38,198 nt of DNA, taken from Microcaldota archaeon. GTDB taxonomy: Archaea; Micrarchaeota; Micrarchaeia; Micrarchaeales; Micrarchaeaceae. Location of the stretch: contig JAKAST010000006.1 in NCBI GenBank assembly GCA_021828155.1, positions 1 to 38,198 on the forward strand. The letters are read 5' to 3'. Below, in pieces: positions 1-6,903 of the stretch. Under the pieces are notes generated by a model that saw nothing but the letters and a program-made list of their open reading frames with translations, was not told where the DNA came from and made no database searches. A program made the position numbers and the translations under genes. Positions within the stretch are counted from its first letter, which is position 1; every line of letters starts with the position of its first letter.

Positions 1-1558
1 CAGTGGGCTGGCGCGTGAGTATCTGCACAGGCCCCCTGCTCCTGACCTGCTGCTTGAGGCTTACCATATGCCAGAGCCTGTGGTAGTACACCACGCCCGT
101 AAATATCTTCGCCGACATCTTTCTGCCCGTGCGGCCATCATATAGCACCTCGTCGCCGAACTTGTCGAAGCCGTGCTGCTCCAGCACCTTGCCGTAATCG
201 TCTATGATCTTCTCGCCGCTGGCCGAAAATGGGGTGCCGTCGATCTGCTTGCCTTCCAGCGAGGCAGCCTTGGCCCCTAGCATCTCTATCATGTGCCCGA
301 ATGTCATCCTGTTGGGCAGGCCGAGCGGGTTTATTATCATGTCCGGCACAATGCCCTCCTTTGTGAACGGCAGATCCTCCTGGTTGACTATTAGGGCGAC
401 AACGCCCTTCTGGCTCTGCCTGCTGGCGAACTTGTCGCCTGCCTCGGGTATCTTGTTGCTCCTTATCCTTATCTTGACTATGCGCGTGGCGCCAGTCGTC
501 TCGCCGAACATCACGCTGTCGACCACGCCTAGCTCTCCGGCGCGCAGCATCGTTGAGTTGTCCCTGCGCTTCTCCTCGCCTATGCCGAAGCTCGTCTGCT
601 CCTCGAGGAACCTCGGCGGCGAGACCTTCCCTATTATGACGTCGTTCTCGTCAACCTGCAACTCCGGCTCGACTATGCCGTCCTCTCCGAGCTTGGAGTA
701 TGCGTGCTCGCCCTTGTATCCCTCTATGGTTGCGGGAGGGACACCAAAGTGGTCCTGCTGGCCGCCTGGGTACCTCCGCTCCTCGTCGGTGTAGGAGCGC
801 AGGAAGAGGCTCCTGCCCATGCCCCTGTCGACAGAGGCCTTGTTAAGCACTACTGAGTCAAGCATGTCGTAGCCGTAGTACGTGCTTATCGCAACCACCA
901 GATTCTGGCCGTTCGCGTGCCTGTTCAGGCCGAGCGTGCGGTATGCCACGCTGTTCACTATGGGCATCTGCGGGTAGTAGAGCATGAAGGCCCTCGCGTC
1001 GTAGCGCTCCCCGAAGTTGGTTGCGTACAGCCCCTGTGCCTGCTTCATGAAGTTCCATGCTATCGGGTGCCTTCCCATGCTGTTGAACTCTGGGAACACG
1101 CTCGCATTGACTGTAAGCCCGAAGAGCGATGTCGGGTCTATCTCGAGGTGCGTGGTCTTGTCTGTTACAGACGCCTCGTCTATCGCGGCGCTGATGTTTT
1201 CCTCCTCTTCGGCGTCAAGATATTCTATGACGCCCCTGCGCACCAGGTAATTGAAGTCTATCTCGCCATTCTTCAGCTTCTGCTTAAGCTCGTCAGTAAA
1301 CGTGCTCTTGCCGCCGGTGACTACTATGTATGGCTTGCGCACGCGCCCCCTGTCGGCATTGATGTGCACCTCGTTGAGCTTCCTAACGTATGCCACGTTC
1401 ACTTCGTTTGACATCAGGCCCTTGCGCCTATTCTCGCGCAGCTCATCTGCGAAGGCCCTGCCGTCCTGCACGGCGCCTATCTCCCTGCCGTCAAGGTATA
1501 TGCGGCATTTAGCCTCTTTGCCTGATGCGGAACTTCTATCGTCAGCCAACACAATCAC
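1..1558 (-). CDS. rpoB1: DNA-directed RNA polymerase subunit B' (RpoB1), 3'-truncated by window edge
   Basis: This is the C-terminal half of the split archaeal RNA polymerase second-largest subunit. It contributes to the catalytic core and hybrid-binding region. About 519 codons are visible with no stop before the window edge. The segment GDKFASRQSQKGV (plus-strand 402-440) is the conserved Rpb2 hybrid-binding motif, usually GDKFASRHGQKGV. It is followed by the recognisable VPDMIINPLGLPNRMTFGH stretch. A GTG at 1558 or a second in-frame GTG at 1552 can start it; GGTGATT precedes the latter. It lies 16 nt after the end of rpoB2 and is probably co-transcribed with rpoH and rpoB2. The usual archaeal order continues with rpoA1, outside the window. 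Confidence 0.95.
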   Translation of the reverse strand, partial: MIVLADDRSSASGKEAKCRIYLDGREIGAVQDGRAFADELRENRRKGLMSNEVNVAYVRKLNEVHINADRGRVRKPYIVVTGGKSTFTDELKQKLKNGEIDFNYLVRRGVIEYLDAEEEENISAAIDEASVTDKTTHLEIDPTSLFGLTVNASVFPEFNSMGRHPIAWNFMKQAQGLYATNFGERYDARAFMLYYPQMPIVNSVAYRTLGLNRHANGQNLVVAISTYYGYDMLDSVVLNKASVDRGMGRSLFLRSYTDEERRYPGGQQDHFGVPPATIEGYKGEHAYSKLGEDGIVEPELQVDENDVIIGKVSPPRFLEEQTSFGIGEEKRRDNSTMLRAGELGVVDSVMFGETTGATRIVKIRIRSNKIPEAGDKFASRQSQKGVVALIVNQEDLPFTKEGIVPDMIINPLGLPNRMTFGHMIEMLGAKAASLEGKQIDGTPFSASGEKIIDDYGKVLEQHGFDKFGDEVLYDGRTGRKMSAKIFTGVVYYHRLWHMVSLKQQVRSRGPVQILTRQPT

Positions 1559-1574
1559 CAATCACTTGAAAACA

Positions 1575-3035
1575 TCACAGCATCCTCAGCTCCTTCATCT
1601 TCTGCTCCAGTATCTTGTGGTCCGCCCCGACAGTTACCTTGGCCATGAGGGCAAGGTAGCGTGTCAGGCCCACCTCTGTGCCCTCCGGCGTCTCGCTCGG
1701 GCAGAGCTTGCCTATGTGAGTACCGTGCACGTCCCTGGCCTTGAGGTGCGGATGCTTCTTCGCCAGCGGAGACTTTATGCGCCTGAGGTGCGCCAGCGTG
1801 CCGAAGTAGTTTATCCTGTCGAGCACCTGCGATACGCCAGTCTGGCCGGCTGGCCAGGAGCCTGTGCTCATTGAGTACAAAATCTTCTCGGTAAGCGTAT
1901 CTGGGTTTATGTTTGTCTTGACCGTGAGCCTGCGGCCCCTTGCGGTGGTGCGCTCCACGTGGTACTTTATGTCCTTGACGAAGGCCTTGAATGCTGTGTT
2001 GAAAAGCTCTTCAAGAAGGTCGCCCGCGAGCTTGACGCGCTTGTTCGCGTAGTGGTCCTTGTCGTCGGGCTTTATGTAGCCGTAGGCCACGAGCGAGGCC
2101 CGTTCTGCCATGCGCACCAGATAGCGCGCCTTGTCCTTGCGCACATCCGGGCTGGTGCCAAGATGCGGCAGTATGTAAGTGTCAAGCTGCGTCTCCGCCC
2201 TCTTCTCCTGGTAGGTCTGGGCCTGGTTAGGCGCGGTTATGCGGCCGAGCTCAAGGAGCGCGTCCTTCGGCTCCATCTCCTTGGCCTTGCTCATCTCGAT
2301 GTTGAAGAGCATGTCGTTCTTTACCTCCTCGTTATCTGTGAGCGCGGGCGCATCCTTGAGCTGCATGCCAAGCGCCCTTAGTATAAGCATAAGGCTTATG
2401 CCCTTGCTGAGCGTCGGGAACAGTATAGTGTAGAGGCCGTACTCGTCGCGTGATATGCTGCACCTAGCCCTGAAGCTCACTGTGGTTGAGAAAACCTTCG
2501 TGACCATCTCGCCCTTCTCCTTGGTAGTGATCATGCGGTTGGGCGCCAGGTCCTCTATGCCGACGAGCACGCGCTCCGTGCCCTTTATTATGAAGTAGCC
2601 GCCGGGGTCATCGGGATCCTCGTGCTCTGCAACGAGCTGCTGCCTGGTCATGCCCTTGGTGTAGCAGAGATTGCTCTTTACCATGACTGGCAGCTCGCCC
2701 ACATACGCCTCACCCATTGCGTCGGCCTTCTCTATGCCGCTTATTATTGGGGTGTATGTTATGTACATGGGCGCCGAGTAGTTCAGGTTCCTGGCGAGCG
2801 CCTCGTGCGGCAGTATGCGCTTCGTAGAGCTGTCCGATTCTATAACTATGGGCTGCTCCAGCCTTATGCTGCCCAGCTTTATCGCGAAGTCCGATACCTC
2901 TGGCTCTATTAAGCTCTGGTTCTCGACTATCTTGTTGATGCCGGCCATTATGAAGCGGTTGTAGCTGTCGAGCTGCTGCTGCGCTATGGAGCCGGACTTG
3001 AGGTAGGATTCGACTAGTTCGTGGGTATTGCTCAT
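1575..3035 (-). CDS. rpoB2: DNA-directed RNA polymerase subunit B'' (RpoB2)
   Basis: This is the N-terminal half of the split RNA polymerase subunit B (486 aa, normal size for a B'' polypeptide). It forms the protrusion and lobe of the enzyme. Recognisable blocks include the GGYFIIKGTERVLVGIEDLA stretch near residue 150 and HGTHIGKLCPSETPEGTEVG near the C-terminus, the latter matching the Rpb2 WGxxCPxETPEG signature. ATG at 3035 starts the protein. The gene sits between rpoH (41 nt upstream) and rpoB1 (16 nt downstream), which is the standard archaeal order. A split rpoB is known from many euryarchaea and DPANN archaea and argues against Thermoproteota. Confidence 0.97.
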   Translation of the reverse strand: MSNTHELVESYLKSGSIAQQQLDSYNRFIMAGINKIVENQSLIEPEVSDFAIKLGSIRLEQPIVIESDSSTKRILPHEALARNLNYSAPMYITYTPIISGIEKADAMGEAYVGELPVMVKSNLCYTKGMTRQQLVAEHEDPDDPGGYFIIKGTERVLVGIEDLAPNRMITTKEKGEMVTKVFSTTVSFRARCSISRDEYGLYTILFPTLSKGISLMLILRALGMQLKDAPALTDNEEVKNDMLFNIEMSKAKEMEPKDALLELGRITAPNQAQTYQEKRAETQLDTYILPHLGTSPDVRKDKARYLVRMAERASLVAYGYIKPDDKDHYANKRVKLAGDLLEELFNTAFKAFVKDIKYHVERTTARGRRLTVKTNINPDTLTEKILYSMSTGSWPAGQTGVSQVLDRINYFGTLAHLRRIKSPLAKKHPHLKARDVHGTHIGKLCPSETPEGTEVGLTRYLALMAKVTVGADHKILEQKMKELRML

Positions 3036-3076
3036 TCAGACCACTGATCAGGCCTGCCAGCGCGCGCGGAGCGCAG

Positions 3077-3319
3077 TTATCTTTCGACAACGTAACGGTA
3101 GTAATCGTAGGAGCTCGTCGGGTCCCGCCTGTGCACCAGCACCAGGTCTCCGGGCTTTGCGCCGAGCTTCAGTGCTTGGGGGTCGTCGCTGAATATCTTT
3201 GGGAACTTCTCGAGAGGCGTGCCGAACTTCTTCAAGACTTTCTGCGCCTCGCTTGCGCTGAGCAATTCGTGTTCCACCAGCAGATCTTCGCCAAAAACCA
3301 ACAGCTCACCAAGCACCAA
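3077..3319 (-). CDS. rpoH: DNA-directed RNA polymerase subunit H (RpoH/Rpb5-like)
   Basis: RpoH is the small archaeal counterpart of the C-terminal domain of eukaryotic Rpb5, an assembly subunit on the downstream DNA-binding side of the polymerase. The protein (up to 80 aa) shows the family core: VEHELLSASEAQ, then LGAKPGDLVLVHRRDPTS and a terminal tyrosine-rich YYRYVV. The listed start is a TTG followed directly by a GTG. A TTG at 3301, preceded by GGTGAG, would give a more typical 74-residue protein, so the N-terminus is uncertain. It is the first gene of the rpoH-rpoB2-rpoB1 operon, with a TATA-like box just upstream. Confidence 0.93.
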   Translation of the reverse strand: MVLGELLVFGEDLLVEHELLSASEAQKVLKKFGTPLEKFPKIFSDDPQALKLGAKPGDLVLVHRRDPTSSYDYYRYVVER

Positions 3320-3360
3320 TGAGCACTACTGCTACAACTAACGTTTGCAGGTCTGCTACA

Positions 3361-3370
3361 TATTATATAC
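3361..3370 (-). promoter_or_regulatory. TATA box for rpoH-rpoB2-rpoB1 operon
   Basis: Read on the minus strand this is GTATATAATA. A start about 27 nt downstream would fall near 3340, about 20 nt before the rpoH start. It is placed by position and sequence only. Confidence 0.6.
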
Positions 3371-3428
3371 CAAAAGGAATATATAGGTTACTAAGGGCGA
3401 GGCCCTGCATGCTGTGCGGGCCGGCAAA

Positions 3429-3437
3429 GAATATTTA
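3429..3437 (+). promoter_or_regulatory. TATA box for GNAT acetyltransferase gene
   Basis: GAATATTTA is centred about 28 nt upstream of the ATG at 3462, predicting a leaderless or nearly leaderless mRNA. Confidence 0.55.
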
Positions 3438-3461
3438 GCGGTGCGCATGCAATTGTGAAGC

Positions 3462-4034
3462 ATGGAAATCGGAGGCAAGGGCTTCAGGGTGTACCTTTCA
3501 GACCTCAGCACCGACGATGCCGGCGAGATGGCCCGCCTCGCTGACAATCCCAGCATAGCGAGGAGCATAGCCTCAATAGGCGAGTTCCCGAGTCCCTACA
3601 CCACTAGCGAGGCGCTCGCCTTCATAGACATGGCCAGAAGGAGCATGCTAGAGATGCGCGAGTTCCATCTGGCGATGAGGCTGGTGCCAAGCGGCGCGCT
3701 GATAGGCGTTGTCGGCCTGAAGAACGTCAGGCTAAACGACAGGAAGGCCGAGATCGGCTTTTGGTGCGGCGAAGAGCACTGGGGCAAGGGCTACACCAAG
3801 GAGGGCGCGCGCCTCATGCTGCACCTCGCCTTCAACGTGCTCAATCTGAACAGGGTCTATGCCAGCGCCTTCGCGACTAACGCGCGTTCTATAAGTCTCA
3901 TGGAGGCTCTGGGCATGGAGCGAGAAGGCATAGCCAGGCAGGACGGATATGACGGCAATGGCTTCCTGGACAGCGTGCTGTTCGGAATCCTGAGAAGCAA
4001 TTACAGGGAGAATGCAGAAATCTCAGTAAAGTGA
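3462..4034 (+). CDS. GNAT family N-acetyltransferase, RimJ/RimL-like
   Basis: The 190-residue protein has the GNAT fold. The N-terminal RVYLSDLSTDDAGEMARLADNP resembles RimJ/RimL and ribosomal-protein-alanine acetyltransferases. The central sheet carries IGVVGLKNV, followed by AEIGFWCGEEHWGKGYTKEG, the acetyl-CoA pyrophosphate-binding motif A. The C-terminal NARSISLMEALGMEREGI is the usual N-x(4)-S-L-x(3)-G-M block. The family transfers acetyl from acetyl-CoA to protein N-termini, small amines or antibiotics; the substrate here cannot be told. It is monocistronic, with its own TATA box, and diverges from the RNA polymerase operon. Confidence 0.9.
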   Translation: MEIGGKGFRVYLSDLSTDDAGEMARLADNPSIARSIASIGEFPSPYTTSEALAFIDMARRSMLEMREFHLAMRLVPSGALIGVVGLKNVRLNDRKAEIGFWCGEEHWGKGYTKEGARLMLHLAFNVLNLNRVYASAFATNARSISLMEALGMEREGIARQDGYDGNGFLDSVLFGILRSNYRENAEISVK

Positions 4035-4063
4035 TATGGTGGCAGGAGGCGCCTGGCAAGGGC

Positions 4064-4071
4064 TTTAATAC
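4064..4071 (+). promoter_or_regulatory. TATA box for histone gene
   Basis: TTTAATAC sits about 40 nt before the histone start, so transcription should begin about 10-15 nt upstream of the start codons. Confidence 0.55.
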
Positions 4072-4101
4072 TTCGCGTTAATACTACGATGCGCAAGCGG
4101 T

Positions 4102-4305
4102 GTGCTGATGTACGTGAACAAATCTGTGATAAGGCGCATGCTGAAGGATGCCGGCGCTGCGCGGGTCAGCGAAAGCGCCGTGCGTGCGCTCCAGGATAGG
4201 CTGAACAGGATAGCCTATGACGGCGCAAAGAAGGCTGTGATGCTCTCCAAGCATGCGAAGCGAAAGACCGTAGAGGAGAGCGACGTAAGGCTGGCGATGC
4301 AGTGA
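4102..4305 (+). CDS. Archaeal histone
   Basis: This is a 67-residue (GTG start at 4102) or 65-residue (ATG at 4108) protein that is essentially one histone fold. Helix 1 is VIRRMLKDAGAARVSE. The long central helix is SAVRALQDRLNRIAYDGAKKAVMLSK. The third part is HAKRKTVEESDVRLAM, with the typical R/K-T-V-x-x-x-D-V ending. Length and layout match tailless archaeal histones that dimerise and wrap DNA. The N-terminus is compact, with no tail. It is convergent with the BofA-like gene only 3 nt away and stands alone under its own promoter. Confidence 0.95.
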   Translation: MLMYVNKSVIRRMLKDAGAARVSESAVRALQDRLNRIAYDGAKKAVMLSKHAKRKTVEESDVRLAMQ

Positions 4306-4308
4306 TTC

Positions 4309-4593
4309 CTACACAGGAACCCCGGCAAGCCTGAGTATTACCATAGTGCCTACGGCTGGCAGGCCGAAGAGTGCAGTGGCCAAAATAATGTATGCGTTTA
4401 TCACTATTCCCATCTTGAGGAAGTAGTTCAGCGCGAATATCGAAACAAGGCCCAGTATGCTGTTCGCTATTATGCCGAATACCACCTTGAGTATAAGGCG
4501 GCCCAGTTTGAATATGACGAATATAACAAGCGCTATGAGGGCCACAAGTATGATCTCGCTGACCAGAGAGCCGCCGAGGCCGAAGAGCACCAT
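4309..4593 (-). CDS. Small membrane protein, BofA-like family
   Basis: About 94 residues, almost entirely hydrophobic, with about three membrane segments. The C-terminal half (ANSILGLVSIFALNYFLKMG, then INAYIILATALFGLPAVGTM) matches the pattern of the pro-sigmaK-processing inhibitor BofA family, whose archaeal members have no known role because archaea lack sigma-K. The family call is from memory of that pattern. The reading frame stays open to 4638, but the ATG at 4593 is preferred. The minus-strand T-rich box near 4622-4628 would start transcription about 4 nt before it, and the extra upstream residues are not membrane-like. Confidence 0.7.
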   Translation of the reverse strand: MVLFGLGGSLVSEIILVALIALVIFVIFKLGRLILKVVFGIIANSILGLVSIFALNYFLKMGIVINAYIILATALFGLPAVGTMVILRLAGVPV

Positions 4594-4697
4594 GCGATCA
4601 CAGCATATGCTGAATAAAGAACTAAAAAGCGCACACAATGCTCCTTTAATTCAACGTCTCACTTTTCACGCTAAAAATAAACACCTTGCGGAAAGGG

Positions 4698-4705
4698 TTT
4701 AATAT
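4698..4705 (+). promoter_or_regulatory. TATA box for RNase P RNA
   Basis: TTTAATAT is centred 25 nt upstream of 4726, the first paired base of the P1 helix, which fixes the expected 5' end of the RNA. Confidence 0.7.
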
Positions 4706-4725
4706 CTTCGATGCGCATTGCTATC

Positions 4726-4962
4726 GTAGCGGGAGGCGGGCAGCTTACCGAAAGGAGGAAGCTCCCCTCATGCAGAGTGCAGATGTGCCCAAGGCACAAT
4801 TCGGAACAGAAACGATACCCGGAAGTTGCACATTGCTATGACACGACGAGCGCAACCAAGGGATGAAACGCGCCGATGCGCTGCACAGTGAGCATGCAAG
4901 GCTATAACGCCGCTCAGTTGAATGCTGCCTAAAACAGAAAGGGGGCTACGGCCTCTCGCTAC
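4726..4962 (+). ncRNA. rnpB: RNase P RNA
   Basis: This is the catalytic RNA that cleaves tRNA 5' leaders. P1 pairs 4726-4737 with 4951-4962 (one G-U). P2 pairs GGCAGC near 4739-4744 with GCTGCC at 4924-4929. P3 is a short hairpin with a GAAA loop. P4 pairs AGC(U)CCCC at 4760-4767 with GGGGGCT at 4941-4947, leaving U4763 unpaired, which matches the universally conserved bulged uridine. Conserved-region sequences GGAGGAAG, ACAGAAACGATACC, AAGGGATGAAACG and ACAGAAA...GGCTAC are in the right order. At about 237 nt it is shorter than typical archaeal type A RNAs (near 300 nt), so the specificity domain is compact. Confidence 0.92.
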
Positions 4963-4963
4963 A

Positions 4964-5203
4964 ATGCTTATGCAAAAGGCGATGCAAACGGACGCCGCAG
5001 AGGCCGAGCTCCTGACAGGCATGTGCAACTGCTACGAGACGTGCCGGGAGGGCTTCGAGGGCACAGTGCGCATGGTTGCAAGGGCGAGAGGGCTGAGCAG
5101 CGAGGAGGCAAAGCGCAGGCTCTTTTCGATGAAGGCGAAGTACGCCTCTTCCGAAGATTACAAAAAACTCAGGGCACGTCTGCCAGCTGAGTTCCCGCTA
5201 TAG
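4964..5203 (+). CDS. Hypothetical small helical protein directly after RNase P RNA
   Basis: The protein has 79 residues from ATG 4964, or 77 or 73 from the in-frame ATGs at 4970 and 4982. The frame is open further upstream, but that part is RNase P RNA, so the start must lie at or after 4964. It is mostly helical and charged, with a central TGMCNCYETCREGFEG segment carrying three cysteines and an ARGLSSEEAKRRLFSMKAKY helix. I do not recognise the family. It begins 2 nt after the P1 helix closes, so it is probably transcribed with the RNA and released by processing, and it is followed 8 nt later by another small cysteine-containing gene. Confidence 0.6.
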   Translation: MLMQKAMQTDAAEAELLTGMCNCYETCREGFEGTVRMVARARGLSSEEAKRRLFSMKAKYASSEDYKKLRARLPAEFPL

Positions 5204-5211
5204 GTGCATTC

Positions 5212-5388
5212 ATGGTAACCTTCGAGGAAAACACTGGTACGTACGTATGCGATAGGTGCAAGCTCCATTACACGAACAAGACGCTTGCGGAGCAGTGCGA
5301 GGCGTGGGATGCTGCACACGATTCCTGCAATCTTGCGATAGCCCAGCAGTCAGAGGAATCGAAATCGAGGAGGGCAGTGCAGGCCTGA
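5212..5388 (+). CDS. Small conserved-looking Cys/His protein (58 aa)
   Basis: The ATG at 5212 is preceded by TAGGTG and lies 8 nt after the previous stop. The 58-residue product reads YVCDRCKLHYTNKTLAEQCEAW and then HDSCNLAIAQ, with a CxxC pair, a histidine and two further cysteines. As I remember it, this resembles a family of tiny archaeal proteins with a CxxCxxHY...AxxCExW...H.SCNLxI pattern that probably bind a metal. The function is unknown. The tail after residue 48 is polar. It is likely co-transcribed with the upstream gene and ends only 4 nt before the convergent tRNA-Met gene. Confidence 0.7.
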   Translation: MVTFEENTGTYVCDRCKLHYTNKTLAEQCEAWDAAHDSCNLAIAQQSEESKSRRAVQA

Positions 5389-5392
5389 ATTT

Positions 5393-5509
5393 TGGCGGGG
5401 GCGAGATTTGAACTCGCGACCTCTAGATTTCTCGTCATCGCAAAGAAGCTCGTCACTCATTATGCTATGCATATGAGTCTAGCGCTCTACCAGGCTAAGC
5501 TACCCCGCC
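5393..5509 (-). tRNA. tRNA-Met (CAT) with a 43-nt intron
   Basis: On the minus strand the acceptor stem is GGCGGGG/CCCCGCC, with D arm GCTTAGCCTGGTAGAGC, T arm GCGAGTTCAAATCTCGC and discriminator A. The anticodon CAT is at 5475-5473. The anticodon stem CTAGA/TCTAG closes only if about 43 nt (5471-5429) is removed from the canonical 37/38 position, which is the standard archaeal intron site cut by the splicing endonuclease. The G1-C72 pair argues for elongator rather than initiator. A tRNA-Ile2 with a modified CAT anticodon cannot be excluded. A TATA-like box at 5537-5544 fits its start. No CCA is encoded. Confidence 0.9.
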
Positions 5510-5658
5510 GCCATCAGCACTCTTTTCTGGGCTTATTCTTATATGCGTTGCTGTGCGTTGCGCGGGCCAGTGCAACGCACGCCGCGCGCCGTTTGTAGAG
5601 AAGCTTAAATAAGGCGACGCCTGTTTTCTAGCATAATATTAGAAAGTTCCACAAAAAC

Positions 5659-5667
5659 TTTAAATAC
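5659..5667 (+). promoter_or_regulatory. TATA box for 5732 gene
   Basis: TTTAAATAC predicts a start near 5690 and a leader of about 40 nt containing repeated GGAT-type purine stretches. Confidence 0.5.
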
Positions 5668-5731
5668 ATGGAATGCAAAAAACCAATTACAGGATAGGAT
5701 AGAAGGATGGGATAGAAAATAGGGGCTTTGT

Positions 5732-6016
5732 ATGCCGAAAATACAAATGGAGAGGATCGTGGAAGACGGCTTGAAAGCCGCCGAGCGCAGGAGACTGAAG
5801 GCGAGCGCAGAGCAGATCCTTGGAGAGAGCGACCTCGGGGAGCTCTTCGAGATGGTGGGGGCGAAGAGCAAAGAGAGCGAGAGTGCAGAGGCGCTGCTGA
5901 AGGGCCTGCTGGCAGAGGACGCAGCGAACTACCTGATAAAGGCGAATTGCGTCAAGCGCAAGCGTAAGTTGAGGCAGCTCGGACCGGCGGCGCTGATAAT
6001 AGCCGCAAGGCAGTAA
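5732..6016 (+). CDS. Hypothetical basic helical protein (94 aa)
   Basis: It is a 94-residue, mostly helical protein rich in Glu, Lys, Arg, Ala and Leu. The first two thirds are acidic/basic amphipathic helices (KASAEQILGESDLGELFEMV). A basic patch, KANCVKRKRKLRQLG, is followed by a short hydrophobic end, PAALIIAARQ. There is no recognised domain, no zinc motif and no membrane helix of full length. The ATG at 5732 lies about 45 nt downstream of the predicted transcription start. The gene stands alone between tRNA-Met and tRNA-Gly. The basic C-terminal patch could bind nucleic acid, which is a guess. Confidence 0.6.
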   Translation: MPKIQMERIVEDGLKAAERRRLKASAEQILGESDLGELFEMVGAKSKESESAEALLKGLLAEDAANYLIKANCVKRKRKLRQLGPAALIIAARQ

Positions 6017-6033
6017 AGGCGCAGGCCACAGAC

Positions 6034-6090
6034 GCCGGCACTGGAAGTGCCGGCCCCTTACGGCGCACGCCAGCCCCTTTTTGTTTTCTT
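6034..6090 (+). terminator. Hairpin plus T-rich end after the 94-aa gene
   Basis: A perfect 8-bp stem, GCCGGCAC/GTGCCGGC (6034-6041 with 6047-6054), has a 5-nt loop. It is followed 20-odd nt later by CCCTTTTTGTTTTCTT. The T-run alone would suit archaeal termination; the hairpin may protect the 3' end. Confidence 0.5.
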
Positions 6091-6107
6091 CGCAGCTCGG
6101 CAAGCTC

Positions 6108-6117
6108 TTTAAACTTT
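6108..6117 (+). promoter_or_regulatory. TATA box for tRNA-Gly
   Basis: TTTAAACTTT is centred about 25 nt before the first tRNA base at 6137. Confidence 0.65.
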
Positions 6118-6136
6118 AGTGCTTATTCTAACGTAC

Positions 6137-6209
6137 GCGATCGTAGTCTAACCTGGTAGGACTTTGCCCCTCCAAGGCAAAAACTCGGGTTCAAATCCCG
6201 ACGATCGCA
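6137..6209 (+). tRNA. tRNA-Gly (TCC), with C at position 33
   Basis: The acceptor stem is GCGATCG/CGATCGC, the D stem GTCT/GGAC, the T arm TCGGG-TTCAAAT-CCCGA and the discriminator A. The anticodon stem TTGCC/GGCAA (6164-6168 with 6176-6180) encloses the 7-base loop CCTCCAA, so the anticodon is TCC and position 33 is C where almost all tRNAs have U. The variable region is only 4 nt. All stems are fully paired apart from a T-G in the D stem, so the gene looks functional. No intron and no encoded CCA. Confidence 0.88.
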
Positions 6210-6279
6210 TCATAGCGCATATATGCAGATCCGAGGTGCGACCATGATTGCGCATCTGTATACTGAGTAATCTGAGTAA

Positions 6280-6867
6280 TCAGCCGGCGCTCTCCCACAG
6301 CTCCTGGAAGTGGTCCGCAAGGGCGCGTATCCTCTCCGGATTGCTCGTTATCTCGAGATGCTCGACATTCTTGTGCATGCCCGACCACGTAAGGTTGGCG
6401 CTGCCGGTTATGGCCTGCGTCTCAGAGATGTAGAGCTTCTCGTGCACGAACACGCCGCGCACGAACCTCACCTCTATTCTGGGTTTTCCCCTTGCGGCGC
6501 TGACCGCCAGCAGCATGGCAAACACTGCAAGCACCTGCGAGGCTACCAGGGCAAGCACAACTAGCCCGGCGAGCACAGATACTGCGATGATTACGAGCAG
6601 AGCCACAAGAGCCTTCAGCCAGACAGAGAGCCCCGTCCTGCCGAGATACCTCCTAAGCTCACGCTCATCCTTTGCTGTGCGCGCAGTTGTTATGAGGCGC
6701 ACGCTCTTCTTTCGTGCTATGCGTATGAGCTTCCTGACGTAGTACCTGCTCAGATAGGGCGAGACAATCCTGAGGCTCCTACCCCTGCCGTAGAGCAGTT
6801 TCTCAACTATTTTGTAGGATTTGTCGCCGCTGTAGATGCTGCCGCTAAGCTGGGCGTGGGGGTCCAT
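6280..6867 (-). CDS. Phospholipase D-like domain protein with an internal membrane hairpin
   Basis: The protein has 195 residues. The N-terminal part (GRSLRIVSPYLSRYYVRKLI, residues 29-48) and the C-terminal VHEKLYISETQAITGSANLTWSG (141-163, given here only as motif text) belong to the PLD superfamily. H142 and K144 form the HxK pair, an acidic residue follows at the usual aspartate position (E149), and GSAN follows. Only one HKD motif is present, so an active enzyme would need to dimerise, as in Nuc-type nucleases. Residues about 82-125 form a long hydrophobic stretch, probably two membrane helices, inserted between the two halves. Possible roles are nuclease or phosphodiesterase at the membrane. 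It is monocistronic and convergent with tRNA-Gly. Confidence 0.8.
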   Translation of the reverse strand: MDPHAQLSGSIYSGDKSYKIVEKLLYGRGRSLRIVSPYLSRYYVRKLIRIARKKSVRLITTARTAKDERELRRYLGRTGLSVWLKALVALLVIIAVSVLAGLVVLALVASQVLAVFAMLLAVSAARGKPRIEVRFVRGVFVHEKLYISETQAITGSANLTWSGMHKNVEHLEITSNPERIRALADHFQELWESAG

Positions 6868-6903
6868 TCTGGTCAGTATAGAAGCACAGAATAAGTTAAT
6901 AGT

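Noticed and set aside
204-2912. Several open frames on the plus strand opposite rpoB1 and rpoB2
   Set aside because: They mirror the codon pattern of the real minus-strand genes, have no recognisable domains, and lack suitable start signals.
4922-4963. N-terminal extension of the 79-residue gene into RNase P RNA
   Set aside because: These bases form the P2 and P4 strands and the P1 3' strand of the RNA, so coding there is not credible.
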